Assembly: GCA_905250125.1 (NCBI GenBank)
Contig: CAJNOL010000279.1
Span: forward strand, 1-64,000
Origin: Rotaria sordida
Lineage: Eukaryota; Rotifera; Eurotatoria; Philodinida; Philodinidae
DNA length: 64,000 bases
Reading direction: 5' to 3'
The notes under the pieces: model-generated
Database searches by the model: none
Told to the model about the DNA's origin: nothing
What the model saw: the letters and a program-made list of their open reading frames with translations, nothing else
Part shown: piece after piece, positions 48,269-61,544 of the stretch
Position numbering within the stretch: position 1 is the stretch's first letter
Layout of the letters: every line of letters begins with the position of its first letter
Position numbers and translations under genes: made by a program

Positions 48269-50358
48269 TCATAAACGTTTTCTTTTAATTGATTTCAATC
48301 GATTTTGCGTTTTTATTTTCTTTATTGAACGTTTTGAAACTGTCTCACTTGGTAATTTTTTATTAGAATTATTTAATTCTAATTGATTATTCTTATTATA
48401 ATGAATTAAATCATGCATTATTGTGACACATTCTTTTGGATATTGTCCAACAGCTGCTTCACTAGATAACATAATATAATTAGCTTTATCTAAAACAATG
48501 GCTCGATAAAGATCGGAAACTTCAGCACGTGTTGGTACTGGACATGTAATCATTGATTCAAGTATTTGTGTAGCAATAATAAATGGTTTATTTTGTTTTT
48601 GACAACGTTGAACTAAATCAGCTTGTATAAATGGAACACGAATATGTACAGGTGTTGTTTCAAGAGCTAAATCACCACGGGCAATCATAATCATATCACA
48701 TTCATTGATAAGATTTGTTATATTAATTGGTTCAATAGCTTCAGCCATTTCAATTTTAACTATAATCCTTGGATAATAATCTTTTATATTACTAAGTGAA
48801 TCTTGGATAGCTTTTTTCAATCGATGAATATCATTGATAGTTTTAACAAATGATGTAGCTACATATTTAGGTTTAATTATAGGTAATAACTTTTCGATAA
48901 GACGAAGATCATTTTCAGTAAGAAAATCTATATCTATTTTACCATCTATAAAATGAAAAGAATTTTCTTATAACATTATATAGATGATATCTATAATGAC
49001 GGACATAGCTTTAGATCAGTTATATTTTTAAGTTTTCTTCTCGATAGTAATTAATAGCTAGCAAGAATTACAAAAAAATATTTGTGCAGCTGAAACGATT
49101 GTCTATTAGCATTAGTAAGCCCGAAGACTTCAACAAAATTGCTTGAATAAGGAAGGATCTGAGGAAAACTAAGATTCTAAAACCACCTTTCTGACTTCCA
49201 TTCGAAATATTTGGAAAAAGATTTTGTTTGATAAAGTAAATGATTCTGAGGAAAATGAGATGTTTCCGATCTCCCTATGACCTTCCTTCATCGAACTGCA
49301 TTCAATTTATCAATTTTGCCATGTTTGATGCTTTGAGATCATGTGTAAATTGAATTCAGTTCAATGAAAGAAGGTCATAGAGAGGTTGAAGACATCTCAT
49401 TTTGCTTAGAATCATTTGTGTTATCAAAGAAAACTTTTCCCCAAAAGTTTCGAATGGAAGCCAGAAAGCTGACTTTAAGCGTCTTGGTTGTCTGTAGACC
49501 CCCTCCAAGCAGTTTTGTTGGAGTCTTTGAATCTACCAATCCTAATAGAGGATCCTTCCACAATACAACTATTTTTTTTTCAGATTCTTGATAGCTATTA
49601 CGATCAACAAGAACATTCAAAAATACAGTTGCTCTAAACTTTTGTCTGCTAGTATACATTTAACTTCTTCAGTGCTTTATTCAGCATGAGGATCGAGAAG
49701 ACGGTGCTTCTCCGAAGATCGAGTTAGTCCTTCCAGAGTTTGTGATCATTGTACGACATACAGTGTCTATACTTCGAAAAATAGATGTTCGTTCTTGTGG
49801 AATTTGAAATCACTCTTCAGAAAAATAAAGTCTAACTAAAACACTGAACTTCTTCCCTTTCTTTTTTATTAACTTACGAGGTAAATTAACACCTTTGTGA
49901 CTCTTAACTAGACCACTATTGAGTGCTTCAGCTTGTATACGATTGGCTTCAACTTTGAGTACACGAAATTGTAGTTTCCCATCATCAATATAGACAATAT
50001 CATTTATTTTAGTCGATTTTTCAATTGAAAATTGGCATGGAAGTATTTTTATATTATTTTCTTTGTCAATGATATTATGTTTTTTAGTGTTTTTTTCGTT
50101 TTCGATAATTACTTTTTCACCAGCTTTTACTGCAAATGATGTATCATTAATTTCTCCTAAACGAATCTTTGGTCCAGGCAAATCAAGCATCAAATCTAAA
50201 CCAGCATAGACAGCAAGTTTAGCCATACGTATATGTTCTTCAATAATACCATGAGAACCATTTAAGCGAGCTATTTCAACTGAATGTTCTTTAAAATATT
50301 GTAAAACTTCAGGATTACCACTAGCTGGTCCCAATGTTGTTATTATCTTAGCTGACAT
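48269..50358 (-). CDS. Short, divergent pyruvate-kinase-family protein (385 aa)
   Basis: Two exons on the minus strand: 50358-49878 and 48945-48269, phase 1. Pyruvate kinase makes pyruvate and ATP from phosphoenolpyruvate. Recognisable motifs: AKIITTLGPAS, EIARLNGSHG (usual RLNFSHG), DLPGPKIRLG, the beta B-domain, IIVKIEMAEA (catalytic Lys), CDMIMIARGDLALE, IIATQILESMI, PTRAEVSD and IMLSSEAAVGQYP (usual LSGET). It stops soon after the barrel with a basic tail, lacking the C-terminal allosteric domain; typical enzymes are about 470-530 aa. Altered motif residues and weak likeness to animal enzymes suggest a foreign or specialised member; activity is uncertain. The start is the first in-frame ATG. 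Confidence 0.8.
49080..49650. repeat. Foldback element in the pyruvate-kinase-like gene intron
   Basis: 49185-49290 (ttccattcgaaatatttgga, gaaaatgagatgtttccg) pairs with the complement of 49365-49475. The outer arms match more weakly. It fills most of the 932-bp intron. Confidence 0.7.
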
Positions 50359-51059
50359 AATATAAATAGTTTCAAAAATAAACAATATCGATAATAATAA
50401 AATATAAATAAATACTAGACTTTGATGACAATCATTGTTACTAAGGAGACTGTTCGAGAGTTTTCTTTTTTTTGATAATTTACTATTCAATTCTGAATTT
50501 ATTAAGGTAATGTGTGCTTGTATAAACCAAAGATTTTTTTCAGTTCTTATTCTGTCATAAACATGGACAAATCATTTGTGTTTGATATCATAAAGTAAAG
50601 GACAATATTATAAAATTTCGTTTTGAATAAAAATATTATCTTCATTCTCTATAATTCGTGTTTCTATGTATAAATGATCATTATGATTTCAACTTGTCTT
50701 GTAAACTCATCATACAATTATGTTAACATTGTGACGAATATTTCTAAGCAGATTAAATAATATGTTTTTAAACAAAAACTACTAAAATAATTTCAGTCGA
50801 AAGCGAACTATTTATACCTTAACTCTTCATATTTAATAAAGTGTATTAATATTATAATTGTCATTATTTGAGATTGTATTTGATAGAAAACTTCATTGTT
50901 TTATCTCAATAAAAAATCATTAAAGAAAAACCAATAAAGATTGATGCATCGTGCTTTATCAAGTAATGATTAATGAATTATCGATAATCAACTATTGAGC
51001 AGGTTTTCATACTTAAAAAGAATTTAAAAACGATAATACCATGAATTCATGAAGTTTTA
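50359..51059. other. Intergenic, no gene recognised
   Basis: AT-rich upstream sequence of the minus-strand pyruvate-kinase-like gene; no exon seen. Confidence 0.4.
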
Positions 51060-51685
51060 ACTGATGTCGACGCGGGACTTAAAGGTATTCAGTTAAAGAT
51101 TATATAAGTCGAAAACGCAAGCAGCTAATGATCTGTGGTTTTCAGCAATTGAAAGAGAAGATGTGGAAACGTCTTTTTCGCCGATAATATATATATAGGA
51201 TAAAATCATTGTGAAATCAATGATTTCCGCAAAATATTTTAAAAAAATGTATAAAAATAGTCTATTATTCCGATGAAATTGTGTTTTTTGACATGCCGTT
51301 TAGATGAAGAAACTTGCGATCTATAGTTCAAGAAACAATTTGAATGATTACCTTTCATATTCTAATGCTGAGTAAAACAAAATTGTGTACCTGCTCGATC
51401 AAGTAATATGAAATTTTGTTTGTTTTTAAGCAAATTATCTTGCTTGTTATCAAAATTTCATCAAAATGACAGACCATTTTCATATATTTTTTTTGAATGT
51501 TTTGTGAAAGTAATTGGTTTCTAAATGATTTTATCCTATATATTGTCGAAGAAAAAGACGTTTTCATGTCTTCTCTTCCACTTGCTGAAAACTACAGATC
51601 GCTAGTTGCTTGTGTTCTCGACTTATTGAATTTTTAATCGAGTATCTTTAAGTCCTACGCCGACATTAATTTTTCAACGATGCAA
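51060..51685. repeat. Foldback element
   Basis: 51065-51280 (gacttaaaggtattcagtta, gatctgtggttttcagcaat, ggataaaatcatt) pairs with the complement of 51455-51675. Arms are about 200 bp with few mismatches. Related to 29915-30470. Confidence 0.75.
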
Positions 51686-51724
51686 GAGTGTCATCAAAAA
51701 TTATTAAACGCTTGATTAAACTTA

Positions 51725-52405
51725 GAATTTTGTGCTCTTTTTGAATCTATGCTCAGAATTTTTGTGAGATCCACAGATCAGGAGTTATGAGCAAATCTCT
51801 GAAAGGTCTAAAAGTACAGTTGGGACAGTTTTTGATGCTTAGTACAACATGCAGAATAGAGGTAACATTTATTCTACATATATTAATAGAAAGAGCAAAC
51901 ATTTCTCTACGAAAGAATATCTGGATAATCAGTTTTTTGTTAGGTATCTATCTACAATTGAAGTTTTGGTAAGAGATACAATGACATATTCGCAATTCCT
52001 TCATTTCCAGACTTACAATGTGAACACAATCGTTTCTGACTGAAAGCCTTGAAACTCTCATTTCTTAACTGACTTCGTAGAGGATAGTCTCGATCTTTAT
52101 ACTGTGCTAAAAAAATCGCACATATAATGTATGCAATAATAGTTATCATTGTCGAGAAGTGGGATTAAACGAAATGGGTATTTTTTACAAAAGTAATAAG
52201 AAAAATCAATGAACATCAACATCAAATCAATTTTCAGCAAGATACAATCAGATGCTTCGTCTCAGAATCAATTAATGAAACTGTCTTCGTCCAAACTTTA
52301 TTTTCATATCTTTCAAAGACTTGTTCATAACTTCTGACTTCTGAGTGTCAACAAATTTTGAACCTTAGATTCGGAAAGAACACAAAAGTCTACTTCTAAC
52401 CAAGT
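51725..52405. repeat. Foldback element adjoining the previous one
   Basis: 51728-51815 (agaattttgtgctctttttg, caggagttatgagcaaatct) pairs with the complement of 52300-52400. The core agaattttgtgctctttt also occurs in the 23103-23835 element, so they may be one family. Confidence 0.65.
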
Positions 52406-53725
52406 ATTTACTATTTTCTACCGATCTTCTTCTTCAATCCAAAAACTAAGGAACATTCTATCTAAAAACCTTTAATACATCTGTTATGAAACATCTCATG
52501 ACATCTGTCCGATGTAAACAAGTCCTCTATATTCCTTAAGTGTACTATGATCCAATTAGTTTGATCAAAGTACTATAGTTTCATAATAAATAAAACAACA
52601 AATAACCAGTAAATATTTTGAATCTTTCTGTAATCAATTACATACGTATATCAAATCTGATTTTTCGATTGATCTTATTCGATAAAGCTTTGCTTTGAAT
52701 GTTACTGAATTATTTTTCTTTATTTATTAATAAATCATAATACCAACACAAAAATTATGTAAGTAGTGTAGCCTGGCAAATTTTATTGTCGTCGTTAATC
52801 ACTTGTATTTTATTGCTCAGTATTCTTTCTTATTACGTGCTCAGTAGGTTTTGCTCAGTAATAAATTAGTTTTAGTATAGGAAATAGTTTGGCAAGCTCA
52901 GTAATTAATATAAAACGACTCAATATTTCAATATATGGCTGTGATTGTGTGCATGTGGCATGGATATCGATCGTTCCTGGCAGTAGCACCCACACTTCAC
53001 ACTCAAACACACGCTCACACCGACATTCATACACACAAATTATTAACTTGCTGAGTAAACTATTAGTTAAGTGAACAAACATAATAGTAACCGAACACTA
53101 AATTTTATACTGATAGTTTGATTTATTTACTGATAATTTGTATATAATATTGAGCGTTTACAAAAAAAAAAGAAACCGAACATTTAGTTTGTTGTGTTAA
53201 TTGATTATAGTTTGATCTTCAGTTCTTGTTTTTTTTCAATATTTTTATTTCATGTCCAAGTAAAAATTAGACAATTTTAGTGAAATAAAAAATTTCTATC
53301 ATCATAACAAGAAATTCGATGAATAATATCAATTAACAGATTGAAAATAGGTTCTCTCGTCGTTCTATAAATAAAAAAAAATGATCTAATTCATATTTTG
53401 AAGAAATATTTATGTAATACTTTTTATACATTTTATCTATTGACAATCAATGAAAAGCAAAAGATTAAGTTTCATTTGAATGAATCATTCATCTAAAAGG
53501 ATAGATTTCAAAATGTAGAAAATAATAACTTTTTTCACGATGCATTGTTACCTGAATGAGAAAGAAAAAGAATCGTTTAAAAAATAAGTTACAAAATAGA
53601 AATAATGACTCACTTCAGATTAGGATAAACCTACGCAACATTAAAGGGTAACCTAAATCCTAGTAGCATTTAACAATTGATTGTTATCATTCAAATCATT
53701 TATTTCATAGTTTCTCGTCGACACG
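52406..53725. other. Intergenic with a GCTCAGTA cluster
   Basis: No gene seen. GCTCAGTA occurs four times at 52815, 52839, 52853 and 52896, about 0.8-0.9 kb before the inhibitor-like gene. A CA/CAC-rich patch lies at 52985-53040. Confidence 0.45.
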
Positions 53726-54069
53726 ATGCGTTTATCAACATTGTGCTTTATTAGTCTTTCTCTATTTCTTCTTTTATTAACAACAAATGCATCGGTTGAT
53801 ATCCGACAACGTTTTGAAGGTCTCATTGGCAAAACTGTTCAAGCTGCATGGCGTAAAATTGATCGCGAAGGTTTTCTTTTTTTTTATTTGAATCATATTT
53901 AAAAGCTTAATTAAATGTCACTTATATTTTAGCACCAGGACGACCAATCGAAATAATGCGAGAAAGTTCTCCACAATCAAACAAACGAATAACTCCTGGT
54001 TATGTTCGCGTCATAATTAGTGATGAAACTGGTCGAGTACTTTATACACCTATTTTACAGCCCAATTAA
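53726..54069 (+). CDS. Secreted potato-inhibitor-I-like (I13 family) small protein (93 aa)
   Basis: Two exons, 53726-53870 and 53933-54069, phase 1. A signal peptide (hydrophobic run LCFISLSLFLLLL, likely cut after about residue 22) precedes a mature part of about 70 residues: FEGLIGKTVQAAWRKI, then REAPGRPIEIM, SSPQ, VRVIISDETGRVLYTP. The order GKT..A...I..E.P...I, SP, VRV..D..G.V...P is that of eglin/CI-2-type serine protease inhibitors. The loop between SP and VRV (QSNKRITPGY) is one residue longer than in eglin c, so the P1 residue is unclear (Asn or Lys likely). No Cys remain in the mature part, also usual for the family. Assigned from pattern only. Confidence 0.6.
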
Positions 54070-56215
54070 TCAAAAAAATTTATGTTATTAAACATGAAAT
54101 ACATTTTCTTTTAAAATAAACTATTGAAAAAAATTAACTAGGAATTACATTATATATTGAGAGAAACTTCATAGAATCTCGAAAATTGATGATGAATTTG
54201 TTAATGATCACTAATAGTGAATATATTCGATCTGAAGTATTTCTCTTATTCACAATTGATATTTCATTCAAAATAAAAAAAACTGAATAAAAGATGATTA
54301 TCATGAGAATGTTGAATATCAAAACAAAAAAGAAAACACTTGACAATTAAAGAGGTATTTTACAATATTGGTATAATACGAACAAAATGTAGGTTAAGCA
54401 AAGATCTATATATATATATATATATGTATATATTTATTAGTGAATGATAAATATTGATGAAGTACAATATTTTTATAAAAGTGAATCGTTATAAATAAAA
54501 GAATAATATTCATATTCAACGGACGTTATAATTAACTTTGAATAAAATATCATGTTTGATTTTGAAAGTCATTTTATTTCATTTAATGAATTCCAAAAAC
54601 AAAGAAAGAAATATATCTTTTGATAATTTAACATGAAAAATAAAAAAAAACTAGTGTATATAATAAACAATTGATGACTTTTTTTTATAGATGACGTTCT
54701 TCATAAAATTTTTATAGTAGATTTAGAAACAAACACATCTCAATAGTTTTCTTTCTGCCTTGATTATTCTTGTCAGCTTTGTTATTGCATGATCGAGTAG
54801 TTCGAAAACAACATGTTTGTTTAGTAAAGAAAAAGAAGACATACACATTCAACAAACGCTTACTCACTTATCCTTTCATTCAGTATAAGGACAAAAGAGC
54901 AATGCGTTGTCGTTAGCATTCATCTTTGATTTACTTGTTGCAAATATTAAATGTTGTCATCTTGAGTGTCTGTTGTATGTTGCTTTTACTATTGTTACTT
55001 CTTTTACCATGTTGATTGTTTAGTTAAAAGAAAAAAAAAGAATACAACTAACAGAAGAAGGCCGCTTCTAATACAACTATTTATTGTGTGGCATCTTTAT
55101 TTGTCTACAATCGACGCAAAAATATAATGTCAATAATTTATATGCACAATAATAGCTAAAAGAATGTTTTATCATATTGAATGAAATTAAATTTTTTTTC
55201 AAATCTCCGATAATAGCAAACAAATGTGTACAGTCACCAAATTATTTATATATGTCAACATATATAGATTAAAAAAAAATAGTGGTACAATATTTGAAGT
55301 GTCATCTTAACGAGAGCTATAATGAATCACAGTCTTCTACTTATCCCTCTTTTGCCAAGTATATGTATATATTTATCTCTGTCATATCACATTACACTAG
55401 ATCTTTTTTGTATTCATGTATGTTTTGATTCGTATTCAACACTATTAACATTACAAACATCATAGAAACAAAAAAAAAAAGAAATATCTTTTATAAAAAC
55501 ATAATGTTTTCTCTCTTTTCTTAATAAAACTATTGAACAAATCATGCAATCATTATTAATATTAAGAGCTAGTTTTTTTCCTGTTCTCTTTCTAATAACA
55601 ATTAAGCGCTTTAGGATCACTTAACAAAAGTTATATCACCTTTTTAGAAACGATAAATTTCGTTTTTTCCTTTAGGTAAAAATATTTTTTCAAGAAACTC
55701 AATTTTTAATTGAACAAAAGAGAAGCTATAAAAGAAGAAGAAAAAGAAAGAAAGCAGAATTGGGTAAAAGAAGCGTATGTGTACATTGTATGATATGAAG
55801 AAAGTTAAAATAACAATAGAAGTTTAGTTTAGTAGTAATGCTTATGATGAAACATAGGTGTTTTATTAAAAATACACATATATGACGAGTAGTAAAACGA
55901 GAAAAGAGAAAAGAAAGAAAAGAAGAACATTGATTGCTTTATTGAAAGAAAAAGAAAGCATCGTATTGGTTTATTTCTTTTTTTTTTCTTCAACGTATAA
56001 GATCAATTGATTGGAATCGTACCGGCAAGAGAAGACGGAAAGCAAAGAAAAACAATAATCATCCGACCAGTCAACATTTTCTTTCCATTTTCTTCTGTTT
56101 CTCTTCTCTTCTTCGTTTCTTTTCTTTTTTTTTTGCTTTTTTTACACATACAAAATACATCGACTTCCATAATCATTCACAAACTCAGAATTATTTTATT
56201 ATTAGAAGAATCAAA
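54070..56215. other. Noncoding region upstream of the forkhead gene
   Basis: 2.1 kb without an exon. A (TA)n run at 54410-54424 and A/G-rich stretches near 55720-55940 are visible. Probably includes the 5' regulatory region of the forkhead gene. Confidence 0.4.
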
Positions 56216-57325
56216 ATGATTTCATCACCATCACATCATCTACAACAAGCTTATTTAGCTGCAACAGCTGCTGCTTTAGGTGCGCCACATCTATTTTATG
56301 CAGCTACTGGTAATCCAACAAATACTGGATTAACAAATGAACAATTATCACCTGAATCTTATGCATTATTAAGAAATTATTTATTACGTTCACAATCACC
56401 ATCGGATAGACGTGAACAACATCAAAAACCGCCTTAGTATGAAGTTTTAATATTTATTGATTTATTTATTTATTTATTTGAATTTCTTTTTTCTTGTTTT
56501 ATTAGTTCTTATATAGCATTAATTGCAATGGCTATTAAACATGCGCCACAAAATAAAATAACACTCAATGGTATTTATCAATTTATAATGGAACGTTTTC
56601 CATATTATCATGAAAATAAGCAAGGATGGCAAAATTCAATTCGTCATAATTTATCATTAAATGATTGTTTTATTAAAGTACCACGAGAAAAAGGTAAAAG
56701 TTCTTTTATTTATTTTTCAATTTTTCTTTTTCTTTTTTTTTTGTATTTAATAAAACAAATAATTTTTTCTTTAGGTAAACCAGGCAAAGGTAGTTATTGG
56801 ACATTAGATTCTAAATGTGATGAAATGTTTGAAAATGGAAATTATCGTCGACGTAAGCGACGACCAAAACAAATTATATCAACAATTCAAAAACCTTCAT
56901 CAACGTCATCATCTATACCATTAGATGATTCGTCATTATCATCATCAGAATCAAATCATAATTCATTATTAATATCATCAAATAATGATGATGATGATAT
57001 AAATCAAACAACTAATTATGATCGATATTCGTTTCTTAAAGTAGAATCATCAAATCATAAAAAACGACATCGTTCACCAACACCTGAAATGAATAATAAT
57101 AATAAAAAAGTAAAAACAGTTTCAGCATTTTCATCTATTGATACATTAATTGCACCAACGAAAGAAACAAAATCTGTTGATTTATCGTTATCTCCTTGTC
57201 GTTATAATAATAATAATAATAATAATCATCCATATTTATCATCAATTCCTCAACAATATTTATCCTTATTATCAAATGGTTTTGGCCTTAATCCGGCATA
57301 TAATCGACATTCTTCAGCAAAATAG
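56216..57325 (+). CDS. foxl1: Forkhead transcription factor, FoxL1-like (319 aa)
   Basis: Three exons: 56216-56436, 56506-56693, 56775-57325. The forkhead domain spans residues about 71-168: [31 protein letters not shown], recognition helix [15 protein letters not shown] (about 115-129), [17 protein letters not shown] and wing 2 [27 protein letters not shown] in the wing and [11 protein letters not shown] favour FoxL1 over FoxC, which has NECFVKVPRDDKK. Two introns cut the domain. The C-terminal half is Ser/Asn-rich with Asp and Asn runs and a basic KKRHR patch. FoxL1 acts in mesoderm and gut patterning in other animals. Acceptor attattag lies 10 bp before the ATG. Confidence 0.85.
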
Positions 57326-60300
57326 AAATCAAAAGAAACCGAACAAAAAATAAATATTCAAACTTGTGTTTTTTTTTGTTTTGTTTTCTCATTCCACAAA
57401 AAAAAAGAAAGTCTTGTGTCGATTCAGTGTTTTTCTTTTCATTTCTTCTTCTTTTTTCTTTTTTTTTTAAATAACAACGATGTGTATCTGTCTATATGGA
57501 AATAATCAATTTCGCTTTTCATATACAAAATAATAAGTGTCACCTATTTGAAGACATAATAATGTTGATTGTTGTTTATGATCGAATATAAACAAACAAT
57601 AGTTAGGAAAAGTACAAACCACTTGTTTTACCATGATAAGCTTCATGGTGTGCGTGTCGATGTGCAATTCGATAATTTCTTTTTCAACAGCATTATGTGA
57701 TTTGTATCTTGTTTTGCCTATTCTCATATACATTAGTAGAGCATCATATAAACATACATTATGTCCTCGGGCTTGTTTTCTTATTGCTCTATCACGATAA
57801 TTCTCATCAGATATGGAATGTTGTATATAACAGTATGATGCAATTGACTAGATTTCGATGTTTTTCTAAAGATCATTTTCTTTTACACCAATCAAATTTA
57901 TATCCGATAAATAGATGTAAAAAAAAAAAAAAAGAGAAAAGATTTTTTTTTGACGATCATCATTATCAATGATTAATGATGAGATATACGCGTGCCGTAT
58001 ATATAGTAATTCTTTTTTCCGGAGGGCTTTTTATATATTAGTGTTATTCTACAATGAATTCTTGAGGAAACAAAATATAAATATATGTATGTGGACATCA
58101 AACACATCACTTGGCTACAACTACTGTAATACTACATTGTCTAAACTTATGGGTGTGTGTGTGTATGTGTATATATATGTGCGGTACATCTTCTAGCAAC
58201 TGCCTAAAGCAAGACAAACAACCGGAATAGTTTGTTTGTCTAAAGTATTCATTTCGTGTCTATATTAAGATATGTGACGATGGTTTGTAGTTGAAAAAAA
58301 ATTAACTTTCTCTGTGCGACTTCCGTTATTCGTTTATGTTTTTTTAACTAGTTGAAATGATATTATAAAAGTCAATTTCAATTTGACATATGTATGTAAT
58401 AAAGAAACCTTATAAATGAGACGAAGAAAAGTTGAAGAGAAGAAAGGAAAAAAAATTCTCGGCCATTCTCTTTTTTTGCTTTATTATGCTTTTAGTAATA
58501 AGATATTTGGAATTAAAGAATAATAATAATAATAATAATAATGATTTAACATTAACTATTTCTCATATATATATACATATATATAAACGATATGTTATTA
58601 TTCATGAATAGCAAATATATACATTTGTATATGTTTGTAGAACAATAGAAAAAAGAGACACATAGACATTCAAAACTCATTTTCTAATTACATATACACA
58701 AATATATAAAATGCTGAAGATCACAGTCTCCGTCGTTGTTCTTTCTAAGATAAACATACATATATACATACATAGTGCCGTGTAAATCTCGTACATAAAT
58801 AAACGACCATTAAAGGACAACAACGAAAAGAGCGCATAAAAGGAATAAAAGTATTTATACCGCTATACACACTGCGCATCTCTCTCTCTCTCTCTCTATT
58901 TATGACACCTTTAAGGATTGTATATTTTTTCATTGAGTATAAATACACCTGTAAAAACTTTAACTACAAAAAAAACAAAACTAAAATTCATTTTGTTATT
59001 TGACATTTATTTGTTTGCTAATGAAAGTAATTGCAATATGCTGAAAATTAAATATCTAGCGTTCTTTATACATTTAGGAAAATAAACGCCATCATCTATT
59101 TGTGTATATATATATATATATATATCTTATGTTCCAATCAAAGTGCAGCAATAATGTTGACACGAGAAAGAGAAGAGCACATTGAAAGAGGATGACAGGA
59201 AAGTGATCAAACAGTATGCGGCCCGCTTTTGATATCTTTTTTTTTTTTGGTCTATGTGGTGTTTCTATTTGGTTGTTGTTTTAACTAAAATGTGCACTTG
59301 TGGTGCTCATCATCATTCAATACAGATGATGATAAATATACTTATTTTACACATAGTCGTCAAAGGAAAAGATGTATATAAAAATAATAAACTACATATG
59401 ATAAGATTATTTTTATTTAGACAACAAAAAAAATCAATCACAGTTCTCTTTCCTTCTCTTTTGTTTCTTAGAAAGCTAACAAGAAATATGTTTGTATCAA
59501 TATATATTGTTTCTTTATATCATGAAAATGATCGATAATGATATGTTGATAGAAAAATAGTTTTGCAAGTAAATGGTTTTATATTATATATTGTTGTTCT
59601 TTCGAGAAGAAATAGTTCATGTTGTTTTTTTTACTCTTTATTATGAAGAAAATGATGCAGATGTTTGCCACGAGCCGGTTAAAATTTATTCTTTCTCACT
59701 GTGGTGGTTATTAATAGCAAGCGGAACTAAATGTATGACTGTAAGGTGATATATGCTGAAAATTTATTGAGTTATGATAAAAATGAACTCCAGCATTTTA
59801 TTCTTTACAATGGATCTTAGTTGAAGAAAAACTTCCTATGTTTGTATTGAGTGAATTCAATAAATTTGATTGTATTTTAATATTGTAAAGAAAAAAATAA
59901 TAAATGTGCAATCTAAACAATGGAAATGGAAGAAATGTGTAATTGAATTATAGCCGTGGTTATTTTCAGTTGTAAAATAAGAAAATATTGTCTTTTCATT
60001 ACTTAGTTTTATATAAGTGTTTTGAGATTTGTATGGAAAATGTTAGCTTTTGCAAATATTTCGACAAACTGGAGCACAGATTTTTTTTTCTTTAACTCAT
60101 TTGGTGTTAAATTTTGGTCTAATGAGAGATTATTTTCTATTGTCTCAATTGTTATTTGATTTCATATTGAACTCATTTGTATGAGAGTAGTTTTTGATTT
60201 TTTCTTACATGGCATCAGCTACTTTGATAATCTAATGTGCTATAAACATCGAACGAAGTTTGTTGTTAATGAACGAGTGAAGAACGATCTAATGAATTAT

Positions 60301-61544
60301 ACAGTAGAGCACGAAACTGCAAGAAAACTAAAAAAAACCATTACTAAAACCAAAACTTGTGAGTTGAAGTTTTTGTGCTTGTCTTAGAATTTAACTGAGT
60401 GATGACATCAAATTTTTGCTATTGATATATTACAATGGTATCCTCTCGCATCAAGTTTATACATGTGGAAAAACTTTGCAACTACATATATAGTTCTATA
60501 ATTATGAGAATCGTTTTCATCTAGACAACAATAATGCAAACAGTTTGGTGTATGTCTATTTATTTTCCTATAGTAATGTCAACTTAGAATAGAAATAGGT
60601 GATGATTAACAGCGTAAACGGTAACTTTTTACGAAGAAACCATTTGAACTAATCATTGACTTTCTTAATGAAAGCTATTAAATTACAGATTATTGAAGAT
60701 GCTGATTCTGAATATGAGCATGAAAAATTTTCTTAAGTCTTCATATGTTGGATTTCTAGAAAGCTGTCTTTCCATATTAACAGAACTTTGTGTCAAAAAT
60801 ATTTTTTTGATCTGTTCAGATTGTAGAACATATCAATTTGCCTAGAAAATAGTAACCTTTTTTTATCGCAAATTTTTGCAGAAAATACTACCATTTTAAT
60901 TTAGACAACAGATAGATAACATCATTTCAATGTGAGAATCCTTAAGACAATATTATTTTACGTGAAGTTCATTTTTGGAATACAAAAAAGCTATTGTCTA
61001 ATAGACAAGTCAATATGCTCTGTAATTTAAACAGATTCAAAACGACTTTATCAAAGTATTTGTTAGTTTGGAACATCGACTTTCTAGAAAACCAGTATAT
61101 GAAGACCTAAGGAGGACTTCTCATACTCGTAATCAAGATCAGCAAGGTCGGTAACTAACAATCCCATAGTTTTTAGTCAGGAAGCAATTGATCAATTGAA
61201 ACCATTCCTTCGTTAGAAGATAAAAAAGACTAAATCATTTGATATAACAGTAAAAAGCGTTAAATTCTATTCAAGCGATATTATGAAAGTAAATTTTCTC
61301 TAAAATTTTTCATTGTCTTATAAAGAGATCAGCTCATAGTTAAAACTTAGAGTTAAAATAATGTCTAATATTTGAAGATGTTCTCATGCAAATAAACATA
61401 CAAAATGATTTCTGAATTCGGTTGATAGAATTATTAAACAATGACTTGTGATATATGTGAAAATTTATCAATGAAAAATGTCTTTTACATAAAATTACAA
61501 CAACAAATCAATCAAGCCAAACAAAATAAAATTAAAAAAAAGAC
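57326..61544. other. 4.2-kb noncoding region downstream of the forkhead gene
   Basis: No exon recognised. Microsatellites: GT at 58152-58170, AAT at 58522-58542, TC at 58878-58897, TA at 59105-59125. The region from 59600 on is AT-rich and unmatched to the array. Confidence 0.4.

Noticed and set aside
50359..50490. N-terminal hydrophobic extension of the pyruvate-kinase-like protein
   Set aside because: It begins at TTG and adds non-homologous residues. The ATG at 50358 precedes the conserved AKIITTLGPAS motif.
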